Assembly: GCA_030152305.1 (NCBI GenBank)
Contig: JASKOM010000004.1
Location: 62,001 to 126,000, forward strand
Reading direction: 5' to 3'
Origin: Campylobacterota bacterium
GTDB taxonomy: Bacteria; Campylobacterota; Campylobacteria; Campylobacterales; Thiovulaceae
DNA: 64,000 nt
The notes beneath the pieces are model-generated. The model was given only the letters and a program-made list of their open reading frames with translations. It was not told where the DNA came from and ran no database searches. Both the position numbers and the translations under genes were made by a program. Positions 45,407-54,930 of the stretch are shown here, piece by piece. The stretch's first letter is position 1; the number at the start of each line of letters is the position of its first letter.

Positions 45407-46705
45407 ATGAAAATACACCTCATCGGAATAGGTGGAATTGGAATATCTGGCTTAGCTCAATATTTATATAAAAAAGGTCATATCGTTTCTGGTTCAGACC
45501 AAAAAAAAAATAGAATTACAAATGATCTTGAAAAAATCGGAATTAAAATAAATGTTCCACATTCGGCTGAAGCTATAAATGATCAAGATTTAATAATTCA
45601 TTCGGCAATTATTAAAAAAGATAACATCGAAATTATCGAAGCTAAAAAAAGAGATATTGAGATTTTATCTCGAAGTGAAGCATTGCCAAAAATTTTAACG
45701 AGCGATAAAGTTTTTTCTATTTGTGGAGCTCACGGAAAAAGCACAACAACGGCAATTCTTTCGGTAATTATTGATTCAAGTTCAATCGTTGGAGCTTATA
45801 ATAAATATTTTGGCTCAAATGTTAATTATCGTTCTGATTGCGATGAGGTCGTTTTTGAAGCCGATGAAAGCGATGGCAGTTTTTTAAATTCGAATCCATA
45901 TTTTGCAATTGTTACAAATGCAGAACCTGAACATATGGAATTTTATAATTATGATTTAGAGAAATTTCAAAATGCTTATAAAAAATTCTTAGAAATTGCA
46001 CCTCATCGGGTTTTTAATGCTGAAGATCCTTTTTTAAGTTCATTGGAAAATTTATCTGGCACACGACTTTTTCCATCGAAAGATATAAAAATTATCGGAT
46101 CAAAAATAATCGACGGTGAGCCATATTTAGAATTTTCGTTAAAAGATTTTGGCAATTTTTCAGTTTGGGGATTTGGTTTTCATATTGCGATTGATTCGTC
46201 GTTGGCAATTTTAACGGCTCTTGATTACGGTTTGGATTTAAATACGATTCGAGAACGATTGTTAAGATATCGCGGTGCAGAAAAAAGATTTGATATTTTG
46301 CAAAAAAAGGATAATTTTATTTTAATTGACGATTACGGTCATCATCCGACTGAAATCGAAGTAACTTTGCAATCGGCTTTTCAATATGGAAAAATGATGG
46401 GAAATGAAAAAATTATTGCAATTTGGCAACCGCATAAATATAGCCGAACAATCGATAATATTGATCATTTTATTTCATGTTTTGCTGGTGTTTCGAGATT
46501 AATTATTTTGCCTGCTTGGGAAGCTGGAGAAACCGCTGTTCATATCGATTTTGCAGGTTTATTTAATAATTATAATTTGTCATTTTCAGATAAATTAATT
46601 GTAAAAGATCAAAAAGTGATCTTATCAAACGGTGAAGAATTAACAGACGGCTTAATTATTGGTTTTGGTGCTGGAGATATTACATATCAACTTAGATATA
46701 TTTAA
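45407..46705 (+). CDS. murC: UDP-N-acetylmuramate--L-alanine ligase
   Basis: It adds the first amino acid to the peptidoglycan precursor. Seen: the N-terminal GIGGIGISGLAQYLYKKGHIVSGSD, the P-loop SICGAHGKSTTTAIL near residue 108, EADESDGSF, NAEPEHMEFY, IDDYGHHPTEIE and IAIWQPHKYSRT. At 432 residues it is the short form found in epsilonproteobacteria. It follows the upstream gene with no gap and ends before a terminator. Confidence 0.95.
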   Translation: MKIHLIGIGGIGISGLAQYLYKKGHIVSGSDQKKNRITNDLEKIGIKINVPHSAEAINDQDLIIHSAIIKKDNIEIIEAKKRDIEILSRSEALPKILTSDKVFSICGAHGKSTTTAILSVIIDSSSIVGAYNKYFGSNVNYRSDCDEVVFEADESDGSFLNSNPYFAIVTNAEPEHMEFYNYDLEKFQNAYKKFLEIAPHRVFNAEDPFLSSLENLSGTRLFPSKDIKIIGSKIIDGEPYLEFSLKDFGNFSVWGFGFHIAIDSSLAILTALDYGLDLNTIRERLLRYRGAEKRFDILQKKDNFILIDDYGHHPTEIEVTLQSAFQYGKMMGNEKIIAIWQPHKYSRTIDNIDHFISCFAGVSRLIILPAWEAGETAVHIDFAGLFNNYNLSFSDKLIVKDQKVILSNGEELTDGLIIGFGAGDITYQLRYI

Positions 46706-46717
46706 TTTTTATTATCT

Positions 46718-46740
46718 ACCCATAGAATAAAACTATGGGT
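46718..46740. terminator. Terminator between murC and the convergent small gene
   Basis: An 8-bp stem (ACCCATAG/CTATGGGT) with a 7-base loop lies 13 bases past the murC stop and before the stop of the gene on the other strand. Confidence 0.75.
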
Positions 46741-46770
46741 TGCAATCATCATCTTATTTTGGTAAATCGT

Positions 46771-47172
46771 TTAGGATTCTTTTTTAGCTTCGATAAATAT
46801 AGATTCTCGAGGTTTGTTTTCAATAACAATTAATTTCGCAGTTTTAGTTAGATTTTCTACAGTTGCAATTTCACCATTTTCTGAAAAAATATCATTAATG
46901 TTATATAACTTTATGATTGCATCAATCTCTCTTTTAAGAAGAATAGGATGAGAAACTCGTTTTTTAGCTTCTTCGATTGCTTCAAGTCCAGCTTCAGCAA
47001 TTGCCGTTTTTAATCGTGGAACATCTTTATCTTGAATAAAATATTCAATTTCATCAGGTAATTTACCTTCATTGATAATTTCTTTGTCTAAACCAATTGC
47101 TTTTATAGCATCATTCACTATACCTAATGATGATAAACCAAACTCTTTTTTTATACGAGACGATGAACTCAT
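46771..47172 (-). CDS. Small conserved protein, paralogue of the gene at 14.2 kb
   Basis: This 133-residue protein shares a segment pattern with the gene at 14247. The shared parts include DKDV-[PL]-RLK-A, an IEE-KK segment and a K-EI-AIIKLYNI-DI[FI]S block. The C-terminus is different and shorter. It has AGGAG before the ATG and stands alone. Neither copy has a known function. The one at 14.2 kb sits in the dynamin-nuclease-helicase island, so this copy may be the housekeeping form. Confidence 0.65.
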   Translation of the reverse strand: MSSSSRIKKEFGLSSLGIVNDAIKAIGLDKEIINEGKLPDEIEYFIQDKDVPRLKTAIAEAGLEAIEEAKKRVSHPILLKREIDAIIKLYNINDIFSENGEIATVENLTKTAKLIVIENKPRESIFIEAKKES

Positions 47173-47293
47173 ACTTTTCTCCTAATTATTTTTAAGATTT
47201 TAGGAATTATAATATTTGCTATGAACAAAATTTATCTTAAATTTCCAATGTTTAATACTTTCGATAAAATATAAAATAAAATTAACAAAAGGG

Positions 47294-49276
47294 TTGAAAC
47301 TGAAAAAAGCTAATTTTTTAGAATTTCCTATTGATCCATTATCGAATGGCAAAGAAAAAGTCTCAAATCTTATTCGAGAAAACCTCGCTGAAATTGATCG
47401 TTTAATTGAAATTAACGATAAAAATTATTTAAATTTTGTCGCTCCACTTTCGGATTTACATCGAAAAATGCATGAATTAACTGTTCCTATTTCTCATATT
47501 CATCATGTTCAAAATAGCGAAAAAAGCAAAGATGTTTATAGTTCGATTCTTCCAGAATTATCAAATTATGACAGCGAAATTTCTCAAAATTTACAACTTT
47601 ATTCAAGTTTAAAAGAAATTTCTCGCGATAATTTAAACATCGAACAGCTCAAAGTTTTAAATGACTTGCTTTTAGATTTTCGTTTAAATGGTGCTGAACT
47701 TTCAGATGAAAATAAATCTCGATTAAAAGATATCGATTTAGAATTATCTGAATTGTCAAACGATTTTTATCAAAATAGTCAAGACGATATCGATAAATAT
47801 TCGCTTGAAATATTTGACAAAAATGACCTCATCGAAATGCCAGAAAGTGAATTAAATTCGGCACGATCAAAAAATACAGAACGAGAAAGTTGGGTTTTTA
47901 ATTTAAAAATGCCAAGTTATTTAGCATATATGACCTATGGAAATAATCGAAATTTGCGAGAAACTTTATATCGGACATATACGACAATTGGCGAAAAAAA
48001 CAGCGAAATCATCGATAAAATTCTTGCATTACGAGACGAACGAGCAAAATTAATCGGTTTTAATAATTATGCAGAATTATCAATTGCTGACAAAATGGCA
48101 AACAGCACAAATTCAGTTTTGAAATTCTTAGAAAAATTAGCTGATAAATCTCGAATTCGAGCAAAAGATGAGGTCGCGGAACTTAAAAAATTTGCAAATC
48201 TTGAAGATTTATCTTCGTTTGATCTTGCTTATTACAGTGAAAAATATCGAAAAGAGAATTTCGCAATTGACGAAGAAGCTTTCCGTCCATATTTCGAACG
48301 AGATTTAACGATTAAAGGCACTTTTGACTTTTTATCAAGATTATTCGAAATCGAATTTATAAAAATTAATAATATTAATTTATGGCATTCTGATGCTGAA
48401 TTATATGAAATTTATGAAAACAGCGAATTAATCGGAAGATTATATTTAGATTTAGAATCTCGCGAAGGCAAACGAAACGGTGCTTGGATGGAAGGCTGGG
48501 AAAGTCATCGAATTCACGAAAATATCGAATATCCAGCTTCGGCATTTGTAGTTTGTAATTTTCCACGGGCGACAAACGAACAAAAAGCACTTTGGCGACA
48601 TGACGATTTGCATACTTTTTTACACGAAATGGGTCATGCTCTTCATCATATTTTGTCTCGAGTTAATGAATCGCCTATTTCTGGCACGGACGGAGTTGAA
48701 TGGGATGCCGTTGAATTTCCTTCGCAATTTTTAGAAAATTTTAGTTACGAATCTCAATTTTTGCAATCGTTCGCAAAGCATTATTCTACGAATGAGCCGT
48801 TGTCTAACGAAATGATTTCTCGGTTAATTCGAGCTAAAAATTTTCAGTCAGCTATGAAAACAGTTCGACAATTGGAATTTGCAACTTTTGATTTTAAATT
48901 GCATATGGGCAAATTTGCAGGAAACGAAATTCAGAATTTATTAGATTCGATTCGAGAAGATTTAGCTCCGATAATTCCACCAAAATACAATCGATCGCAA
49001 AATAATTTTTCTCATATTTTTTCTGGTGGTTATTCAGCTGGATATTATAGTTACAAATGGGCTGAAGTTTTAAGTGCTGATTTATTTTTAGAAATGGTTG
49101 ATCTTGGCATTTTTGAAAGCGGTTTAAATTTAAAATTTCGCGATGAGGTGCTTAGAAAAGGTGGATCAGCTTCAATGTCGGAACTATTTTTTAATATTTT
49201 TAAAAGAGAACCTGATGAAACAAAACTTTTGAGATTGCATGGCATTTTACATTCATCAAATAATCAAATTAATTAA
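47294..49276 (+). CDS. prlC: M3-family oligopeptidase (oligopeptidase A type)
   Basis: This 660-residue zinc peptidase cleaves short peptides in the cytoplasm. The key motif is LHTFLHEMGHALHHIL (HExGH) near residue 455, followed by GTDGVEWDAVEFPSQFLENF, which supplies the third ligand, and FSGGYSAGYYSYKWAEVLSADLF near the end. The start is uncertain: TTG at 47294 touches the AAAAGGG site, while CTG at 47300 would have a 6-base gap. It lies upstream of the pqiB-like gene on the same strand. Confidence 0.9.
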   Translation: MKLKKANFLEFPIDPLSNGKEKVSNLIRENLAEIDRLIEINDKNYLNFVAPLSDLHRKMHELTVPISHIHHVQNSEKSKDVYSSILPELSNYDSEISQNLQLYSSLKEISRDNLNIEQLKVLNDLLLDFRLNGAELSDENKSRLKDIDLELSELSNDFYQNSQDDIDKYSLEIFDKNDLIEMPESELNSARSKNTERESWVFNLKMPSYLAYMTYGNNRNLRETLYRTYTTIGEKNSEIIDKILALRDERAKLIGFNNYAELSIADKMANSTNSVLKFLEKLADKSRIRAKDEVAELKKFANLEDLSSFDLAYYSEKYRKENFAIDEEAFRPYFERDLTIKGTFDFLSRLFEIEFIKINNINLWHSDAELYEIYENSELIGRLYLDLESREGKRNGAWMEGWESHRIHENIEYPASAFVVCNFPRATNEQKALWRHDDLHTFLHEMGHALHHILSRVNESPISGTDGVEWDAVEFPSQFLENFSYESQFLQSFAKHYSTNEPLSNEMISRLIRAKNFQSAMKTVRQLEFATFDFKLHMGKFAGNEIQNLLDSIREDLAPIIPPKYNRSQNNFSHIFSGGYSAGYYSYKWAEVLSADLFLEMVDLGIFESGLNLKFRDEVLRKGGSASMSELFFNIFKREPDETKLLRLHGILHSSNNQIN

Positions 49277-49294
49277 TAAATAGATCGGGTCAAT

Positions 49295-50947
49295 TTGAAT
49301 TACAACAACAATAATAATATACAAACTGCAAAAATTGTAAAAAAGAGATTTTCTATTATTTGGATAATTCCAATTATAGCTTTATCGTTAGCTTTATATA
49401 TCGGTTATCAATCTTGGGAAAATAGAGGTCATATCTTAGAAATAGAATTTTCTAGTGCTTCAGGTATTGAAATAGGCAAAACAAAAGTTAAATATAAAGA
49501 TGTTGAAATCGGTAAAGTTATAGGATTATCTTTAACTCAAGATTTGCGAAAAGTTGTTGTAAAAGTTGCACTTGAACGAAATATTGCTAATAAAATTCAC
49601 GAAGACTCATCTTTTTGGGTCGTTCGTCCAAAAGTTACAACACGAATGGTTAGTGGCATCGGAACTCTTTTATCAGGTGCCTATATTTCGTTGTCAATTG
49701 GTGAAAAAGGTCATTTAAAAAAATATGTCATCGGTTTAGATGAAGCACCAATTATTTCTGATGTAAATGATGGCAAAAAATTTATTTTAGAAGCCGAACG
49801 ATTAGGTTCAACAGATATCGGATCGCCTATTTTTTATAAAGGCATGGCAGTCGGTGAAGTTATTTCATATAAATTACTTGATAACGATAAAATGAATATT
49901 TATATATATATTCGTTCTCCATATGACAAAATCGTTAATAGTAAAACAGCTTTTTGGAATGTTAATGGTCTAGATTTTCGTTTTGGAAGTAATGGTATTG
50001 AAGCTCAACTCGAATCTTTTTTATCGTTAATGCAAGGTGGTATTGCCTTTGAAAATTTATCTGCTAATGGTTTAACTGTTCCTAATGAAACCAAATTTCA
50101 GCTTTATCATAATAAAGAAACCATTACAAAAATTGATCCTAAAAACAAAATTTTATATTTAATGTTATTTAAAGATGGTATTTCTGGTCTTCAAGAAGGT
50201 GCAAAAATAAAACACAAAGGTTTAGAAGTCGGTGTTGTTAAAAAAATAGAACCAAGATTTAATAATGATAAATTATCTGTTGAGATACCTGTTATTGTTG
50301 AAATTTGGCCCGAAAGATTATCGATTTATGAAAATAATAACAGTCTTGCTCTTATTGAACAAATGATTATTAAAAAAGGCTTAAGGGCAAAATTAAAACC
50401 AGCTAATTTTTTAACAGGTCAAATGGAAATAGATTTAACTTTTGTAAATATTACAAAAAATAATCAGCAAGTTTTAAAAATTAAACAAGATGGTGATTAT
50501 GCTATGTTTCCAACAGTCGAAACAGATTTTGAACAATTATTACAAAGAGTTGATAGTCTTGTCGCTAAATTAGAAAATGCTCCAATTAATGATATTTTAA
50601 ATGAATTTCACGAAACTATTATAAATTTAAATAAAATAATTAATATAAATAATCGAGATTCAGTAGTGTTTCAAAGTGGTGAAATATTAAAAAAATTAAA
50701 TAAAACTCTTGAAAATATGGATGAATTACCTCATCAAATAAAATTAGTGTTAAAAAATACTGAAACAGCGATGCAAAAATTAAGTAAAACACTTGAAACA
50801 GGTGAAAAAAATTTAAGAGATGATTCGTTGATTCAACATGATATTAGATCGTTGTTAAAAGAAGTTTCTCGTGCTTCAATTGCAATAGAAGGTTTGGCTG
50901 ATACACTTCAAAGAAAACCGAATTCAATAATTTTTGGAAAAGATTAA
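49295..50947 (+). CDS. pqiB: MCE-domain protein, PqiB-like
   Basis: The start is TTG, 18 bases after the oligopeptidase stop. The 550 residues show one N-terminal membrane segment (FSIIWIIPIIALSLALYIGYQSW). Three MCE domains follow (around 45-130, 160-260 and 285-395), each with an I/L-G-x-x-V-x-Y/H-K-G/D pattern. A coiled-coil tail (about 430-530) closes the protein. PqiB-type proteins form tubes across the periplasm for lipid transport. No pqiA or pqiC lies beside it, so partners are elsewhere or absent. Confidence 0.85.
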   Translation: MNYNNNNNIQTAKIVKKRFSIIWIIPIIALSLALYIGYQSWENRGHILEIEFSSASGIEIGKTKVKYKDVEIGKVIGLSLTQDLRKVVVKVALERNIANKIHEDSSFWVVRPKVTTRMVSGIGTLLSGAYISLSIGEKGHLKKYVIGLDEAPIISDVNDGKKFILEAERLGSTDIGSPIFYKGMAVGEVISYKLLDNDKMNIYIYIRSPYDKIVNSKTAFWNVNGLDFRFGSNGIEAQLESFLSLMQGGIAFENLSANGLTVPNETKFQLYHNKETITKIDPKNKILYLMLFKDGISGLQEGAKIKHKGLEVGVVKKIEPRFNNDKLSVEIPVIVEIWPERLSIYENNNSLALIEQMIIKKGLRAKLKPANFLTGQMEIDLTFVNITKNNQQVLKIKQDGDYAMFPTVETDFEQLLQRVDSLVAKLENAPINDILNEFHETIINLNKIININNRDSVVFQSGEILKKLNKTLENMDELPHQIKLVLKNTETAMQKLSKTLETGEKNLRDDSLIQHDIRSLLKEVSRASIAIEGLADTLQRKPNSIIFGKD

Positions 50948-51055
50948 ATAATTTTTTGTTAAGATAGATATAATAACCGCCTATTAATTTATTTAATTTG
51001 ATTACAATTATGTTTAATCATGATTAAATACTAAAATCAAAATAAGGTTATTTCG

Positions 51056-53260
51056 TTGAAAAATCTAATTATAGTTGAATCGCCAACAAAAGCAAAGACG
51101 ATTTCTAATTTTCTTTCTTCTGCAAAAGATTATAAAGTTATTGCCACAAAGGGACATATTCGAGATCTTCCAGAAAAAAGATTTGGCATAAGAGTAAAAG
51201 ATAATGAATTTACTCCTTTATATACGATTTCAGAAGAGAATAAAAAAAAGCTTGATGAAATTATTCAATTGGCAAAAAAAGCGAATAAGATTTATTTAGC
51301 TACCGATGAAGATCGCGAAGGTGAAGCTATTGGTTTTCATACAGCTGTTGCTCTGAAATTGGATCCAAATAATATTTCAAGAATTTCTTTTCACGAAATT
51401 ACTCGAAGTGCTATTATTAAAGCTCTTGAACAACCTAGAAATATTGACATGAATCTTGTAAATGCTCAACAAACTAGAAGAATGCTTGATAGAATTGTTG
51501 GTTACAAGCTTTCTCCTTTGTTAGGCAAAAAAATACAAAAAGGTTTAAGTGCTGGACGAGTTCAATCTGTTGCTTTAAAAATAGTTATCGATCGAGAACG
51601 AGAAATTATAAATTTTATTCCCGTTGAATATTGGAAAATAAATACACAATTTGAAGACAAACTTGATGCACATATTTATGAATTTCGTTCCGAAAAATTA
51701 GATAAATTATCTGTTAAAAATATCGAACAAGCAACAGAAATCGAAAAATCATTATCGATAGATAATTTTATTGTTAATGATATCGAAACAAAAGAACGAA
51801 AAGTAACACCACCGCCACCGTTTATGACTTCGACTTTACAACAAGTTGCTTCAACAAAATTAGGATTTTCACCTAAGAAAACAATGCTTCTTGCTCAAAC
51901 TTTATATGAAGGTGTTGAATTGCCAGATGGTCAAAAATCTGGACTTATTACTTATATGCGAACAGATAGTTTAAATTTATCCGAAGAAGCAACTTCACAA
52001 GCAATCGAAAAAATAAAACTTGATTTTGGTAACGAATATGTAAAAGATGGAATAAGAAAATATATTTCAAAATCAAAAGAAGCTCAAGAAGCACACGAAG
52101 CGATTCGACCAACAATTATCGATTTAACTCCTGCTAAATTAAAAAAAAGTTTAACGACAGATCTTTATAAATTATATAATTTAATTTATAACAGATTTTT
52201 CGCATCTCAAACTGCTGATGCTGTTTTTTATCATCAAAATATTGAAGTTTCTGGTGCCGAAAGTCGTTTAAAAATTCATGGTCGCCGTCTTTTATTCAAA
52301 GGTTTTTATCAATTTGCTGATCTCGATGAAGATATTTCGATTATTCATAATTTAAATATTGGTCAAAAATTAAATTTAACACATTTATCAAAAGATCAAA
52401 AATTTACTGAACCACCAAATCGATATTCAGAAGCTGGATTAATTAAACGACTCGAATCTCTCGGTATTGGACGACCTTCGACTTATGCTTCGATTTTATC
52501 AACTTTATCTTCTAGAAAATATATTAATCTTGAAAATAAACAAATGAAACCTTCTGAATTAGCTTTTGTAATTACAGAGATTCTTGAAAAAAACTTCCCT
52601 GAAATTGTTGATGAAACTTTTACGGCTAATATGGAAGATAATCTTGACCTCATCGCTAGAAATAATGTCGATTGGCAAAACATTCTTCGAGATTTTTATT
52701 TTCCGTTTATGACTCAAATCGATAAAGGTAATATTAATATCGAAAGTTTGAAAAAAACAGAACCAGTTGGTAGAGATTGTCCGCAATGTAATTCTCCACT
52801 TGTTAAACGAAAAGGTCGTTATGGTGAATTTATTGCTTGTAGTGGTTTTCCTAAATGTCGTTATATCGAAAAAGAAAACGGTGAAAAAGTTGATGAGGTA
52901 AAAATTAGCGAAGAAAAATGTGTTGTTTGTGGCAAAGAAATGCACATAAAAAATAATAAAGGTGTAGAGTTTCTTGCTTGTAGTGGATATCCAACCTGTC
53001 GTTATACTAAACCAATCAACGAAAAATATATCGAAGAAGTAAAATGTCCTAAATGTCAAAATAAAATTGTTGAACGAAAAGGCAAAAAAAATAGCTATTT
53101 TCGCTGTGAAACTTATCCAGCTTGTAATTTCTCTTCGTCGTTTTTACCAACAAAAACTAATCATAAATGTTCAGCTTGTGGTAAAATTGTTGGCGAAAAA
53201 AAATTCAAAAAAGAGATTATTTACGAATGCTTTAGTTGCAAACATCGAGAAAAAATATAA
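51056..53260 (+). CDS. topA: DNA topoisomerase I
   Basis: It relaxes negative supercoils. Seen: the Toprim start NLIIVESPTKAKTISNFL, the acidic triad TDEDREGEAIGFH, the catalytic Tyr in GLITYMRTDSLNLS around residue 300, and EAHEAIRPT. The C-terminus has four Cys4 zinc ribbons (about 585-735), starting CPQC, CVVC, CPKC and CSAC. The start is TTG. It has a long intergenic gap upstream, so its own promoter is likely. Confidence 0.96.
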   Translation: MKNLIIVESPTKAKTISNFLSSAKDYKVIATKGHIRDLPEKRFGIRVKDNEFTPLYTISEENKKKLDEIIQLAKKANKIYLATDEDREGEAIGFHTAVALKLDPNNISRISFHEITRSAIIKALEQPRNIDMNLVNAQQTRRMLDRIVGYKLSPLLGKKIQKGLSAGRVQSVALKIVIDREREIINFIPVEYWKINTQFEDKLDAHIYEFRSEKLDKLSVKNIEQATEIEKSLSIDNFIVNDIETKERKVTPPPPFMTSTLQQVASTKLGFSPKKTMLLAQTLYEGVELPDGQKSGLITYMRTDSLNLSEEATSQAIEKIKLDFGNEYVKDGIRKYISKSKEAQEAHEAIRPTIIDLTPAKLKKSLTTDLYKLYNLIYNRFFASQTADAVFYHQNIEVSGAESRLKIHGRRLLFKGFYQFADLDEDISIIHNLNIGQKLNLTHLSKDQKFTEPPNRYSEAGLIKRLESLGIGRPSTYASILSTLSSRKYINLENKQMKPSELAFVITEILEKNFPEIVDETFTANMEDNLDLIARNNVDWQNILRDFYFPFMTQIDKGNINIESLKKTEPVGRDCPQCNSPLVKRKGRYGEFIACSGFPKCRYIEKENGEKVDEVKISEEKCVVCGKEMHIKNNKGVEFLACSGYPTCRYTKPINEKYIEEVKCPKCQNKIVERKGKKNSYFRCETYPACNFSSSFLPTKTNHKCSACGKIVGEKKFKKEIIYECFSCKHREKI

Positions 53261-53310
53261 ATAATAAATTAAAATTATTAAGAAATTAATTATAAATAGG
53301 AGATGATTTA

Positions 53311-53847
53311 TTGAAAATAGGTGTGATATCAGATTCCCACAGAAAAATTGGTAGAGCAAAAAAAGGTATAGACTTTTTGTTAGATAATGGAGCTGATTAT
53401 ATTATTCATGCTGGTGATATCGTAAAAATAGAAGTTCTTGAATATTTAAAAATTATGGCTGTTCCGTATATTGCTGTTTATGGTAATAACGATAAAGAAC
53501 TAATTCAGTTTCATGAACAATTTAATCTTGTTCAAGAACCGTATTATTTTCAAATTAAAGATCTGAAATTAAAATTAATGCATCATCCATATTTTATGAC
53601 TCCAGATGTAGATATTTTAATTTATGGGCATACACATATATCTCATTCTCAAATGAGCAGTGGAACACTGTTTATTAATTCAGGTGAAATTTGTGCAAGA
53701 GATCATCCGTTCAGCAAAATTGCAATGATCACAGTTAATGAACACGAATTTATTGTTGATATTTATCAACGAGAAATAAAACAAGATGAATGGATTAACA
53801 AACAAACGATTTATAGTCGCACAAAAGAAGATGAAGAGGAGAAATAA
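53311..53847 (+). CDS. YfcE/MJ0936-type metallophosphoesterase
   Basis: This 178-residue protein has the calcineurin-like metal sites: GVISDSHRKIG, HAGDIV, VYGNNDKE and the histidines in LMHHPYF and IYGHTHISHSQ. Members cleave phosphodiesters in vitro; the natural substrate is unknown. The start is TTG with AGGAG before it. It ends two bases before the SiaB-like gene, so it is first in that signalling operon. Confidence 0.85.
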   Translation: MKIGVISDSHRKIGRAKKGIDFLLDNGADYIIHAGDIVKIEVLEYLKIMAVPYIAVYGNNDKELIQFHEQFNLVQEPYYFQIKDLKLKLMHHPYFMTPDVDILIYGHTHISHSQMSSGTLFINSGEICARDHPFSKIAMITVNEHEFIVDIYQREIKQDEWINKQTIYSRTKEDEEEK

Positions 53848-53849
53848 TC

Positions 53850-54404
53850 ATGACCGATAATTTATATGATGTCAAAAATAGCATGGATAAAGAAGGTATT
53901 ATTCTTAGTTATAACGGGCCAATTAATCAAGATATTATCGAAGGACTTTCCAGTGTTGTAAAAGAAAAATTGAAATTTGAAAATTTATCAATGACAACAA
54001 CTATGAAAATATTTTCTGTTTTTATCGAACAAGTTCAAAATATTCTTTTTTATTCTGTTAATCCAAATGGATCGTCAAACAGCTCCGAAGATAAAACATT
54101 AAAAAACGGTGTTACGATTATCGGTAAAACGATCGATAATCATTTTTTTATTTTAAGTGGTAACGAAGTTGCAGAACATCAAAAAGTTAGACTTGAAAGC
54201 AAACTTGAAAAAATTAATGGCTTAGATAAAGATGCACTTCAAAAATTATATAAAGAAGCTAGAAAAGTTGAAAGTGCTGAATTTAGCAAAGGTGCAGGTT
54301 TAGGTTTTCTAGAAATGGCTAGAAAATCTAGCAAACCAATAGAATATTCGTTTAGAAAAATAGAAAATGACTGTTTCTTCTTTTCGCTTAATATTGTTGT
54401 ATGA
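53850..54404 (+). CDS. SiaB-like protein kinase (DUF6272)
   Basis: This 184-residue protein starts with a SiaB-type frame: GIILSYNGPINQDIIEGL, then IFSVFIEQVQNILFYS near residue 70, then GAGLGFLEMARKSSKPIEYSF near the end. This kinase phosphorylates its SiaC partner, made by the next gene. Its start is preceded by GAGGAG. Confidence 0.8.
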   Translation: MTDNLYDVKNSMDKEGIILSYNGPINQDIIEGLSSVVKEKLKFENLSMTTTMKIFSVFIEQVQNILFYSVNPNGSSNSSEDKTLKNGVTIIGKTIDNHFFILSGNEVAEHQKVRLESKLEKINGLDKDALQKLYKEARKVESAEFSKGAGLGFLEMARKSSKPIEYSFRKIENDCFFFSLNIVV

Positions 54405-54446
54405 TATTAATACAAGTAATTAAAAGAAAGGCTTATAAAAAATATT

Positions 54447-54884
54447 ATGGAAAAGTTAAGAATTGAAGCAACAAAAAGCACTCCAATCGTAGATTTTAAT
54501 CCAAATACTCATGTTCATTCTGTAATAGGTGAAAGTTATCCTGAAAACTCTCGAGAGTTCTATAATCCATTAATGAATTGGATTAGACAATATCTTGATT
54601 CTGTTAAAAAATCTCAACACATCGTCTTTAATTTTGAAATGATCTATTTTAATAGTAGTTCGTCAAAAGCTCTTCTTGATCTTTTTTATTTATTAGATGA
54701 CTATGCAGTTGATGGTGAAAGAAAAATAGTTCTTAATTGGATTTATATCAGTGAAAATGAAGCAGCCGAAGAATATGGCACTGAATTTTCTGAAGATGTG
54801 AAACACTTAAAATTCAATTTAATCAAAAAAGATGAATCAAATAATCTTAGTTCAAGATTCAAGATTCAAGTTAAACAAAATTAA
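54447..54884 (+). CDS. SiaC-like regulator (DUF1987)
   Basis: This 145-residue protein has the DUF1987 pattern: EATKSTPIVDFNPNTHVHSVIGESYPENSREFY, then FNFEMIYFNSSSSKALLDLFYLL and LNWIYISENEAAEEYG. SiaC controls a diguanylate cyclase depending on its phosphorylation at a Ser/Thr in the second motif, here FNSSSSK. It follows the SiaB-like gene by 42 bases. In this operon an HD-GYP protein takes the place of the cyclase. Confidence 0.85.
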   Translation: MEKLRIEATKSTPIVDFNPNTHVHSVIGESYPENSREFYNPLMNWIRQYLDSVKKSQHIVFNFEMIYFNSSSSKALLDLFYLLDDYAVDGERKIVLNWIYISENEAAEEYGTEFSEDVKHLKFNLIKKDESNNLSSRFKIQVKQN

Positions 54885-54930
54885 AAATATACACAAAACA
54901 GAATTTTTATTAATTTGGAGAGTATCATAA

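Noticed and set aside
52559-53059. 166-residue minus-strand ORF inside topA
   Set aside because: It is antisense to the zinc-ribbon part of topA, rich in Phe, Ile and Thr as expected of a shadow of Lys- and Asn-rich coding sequence, and has no ribosome site.
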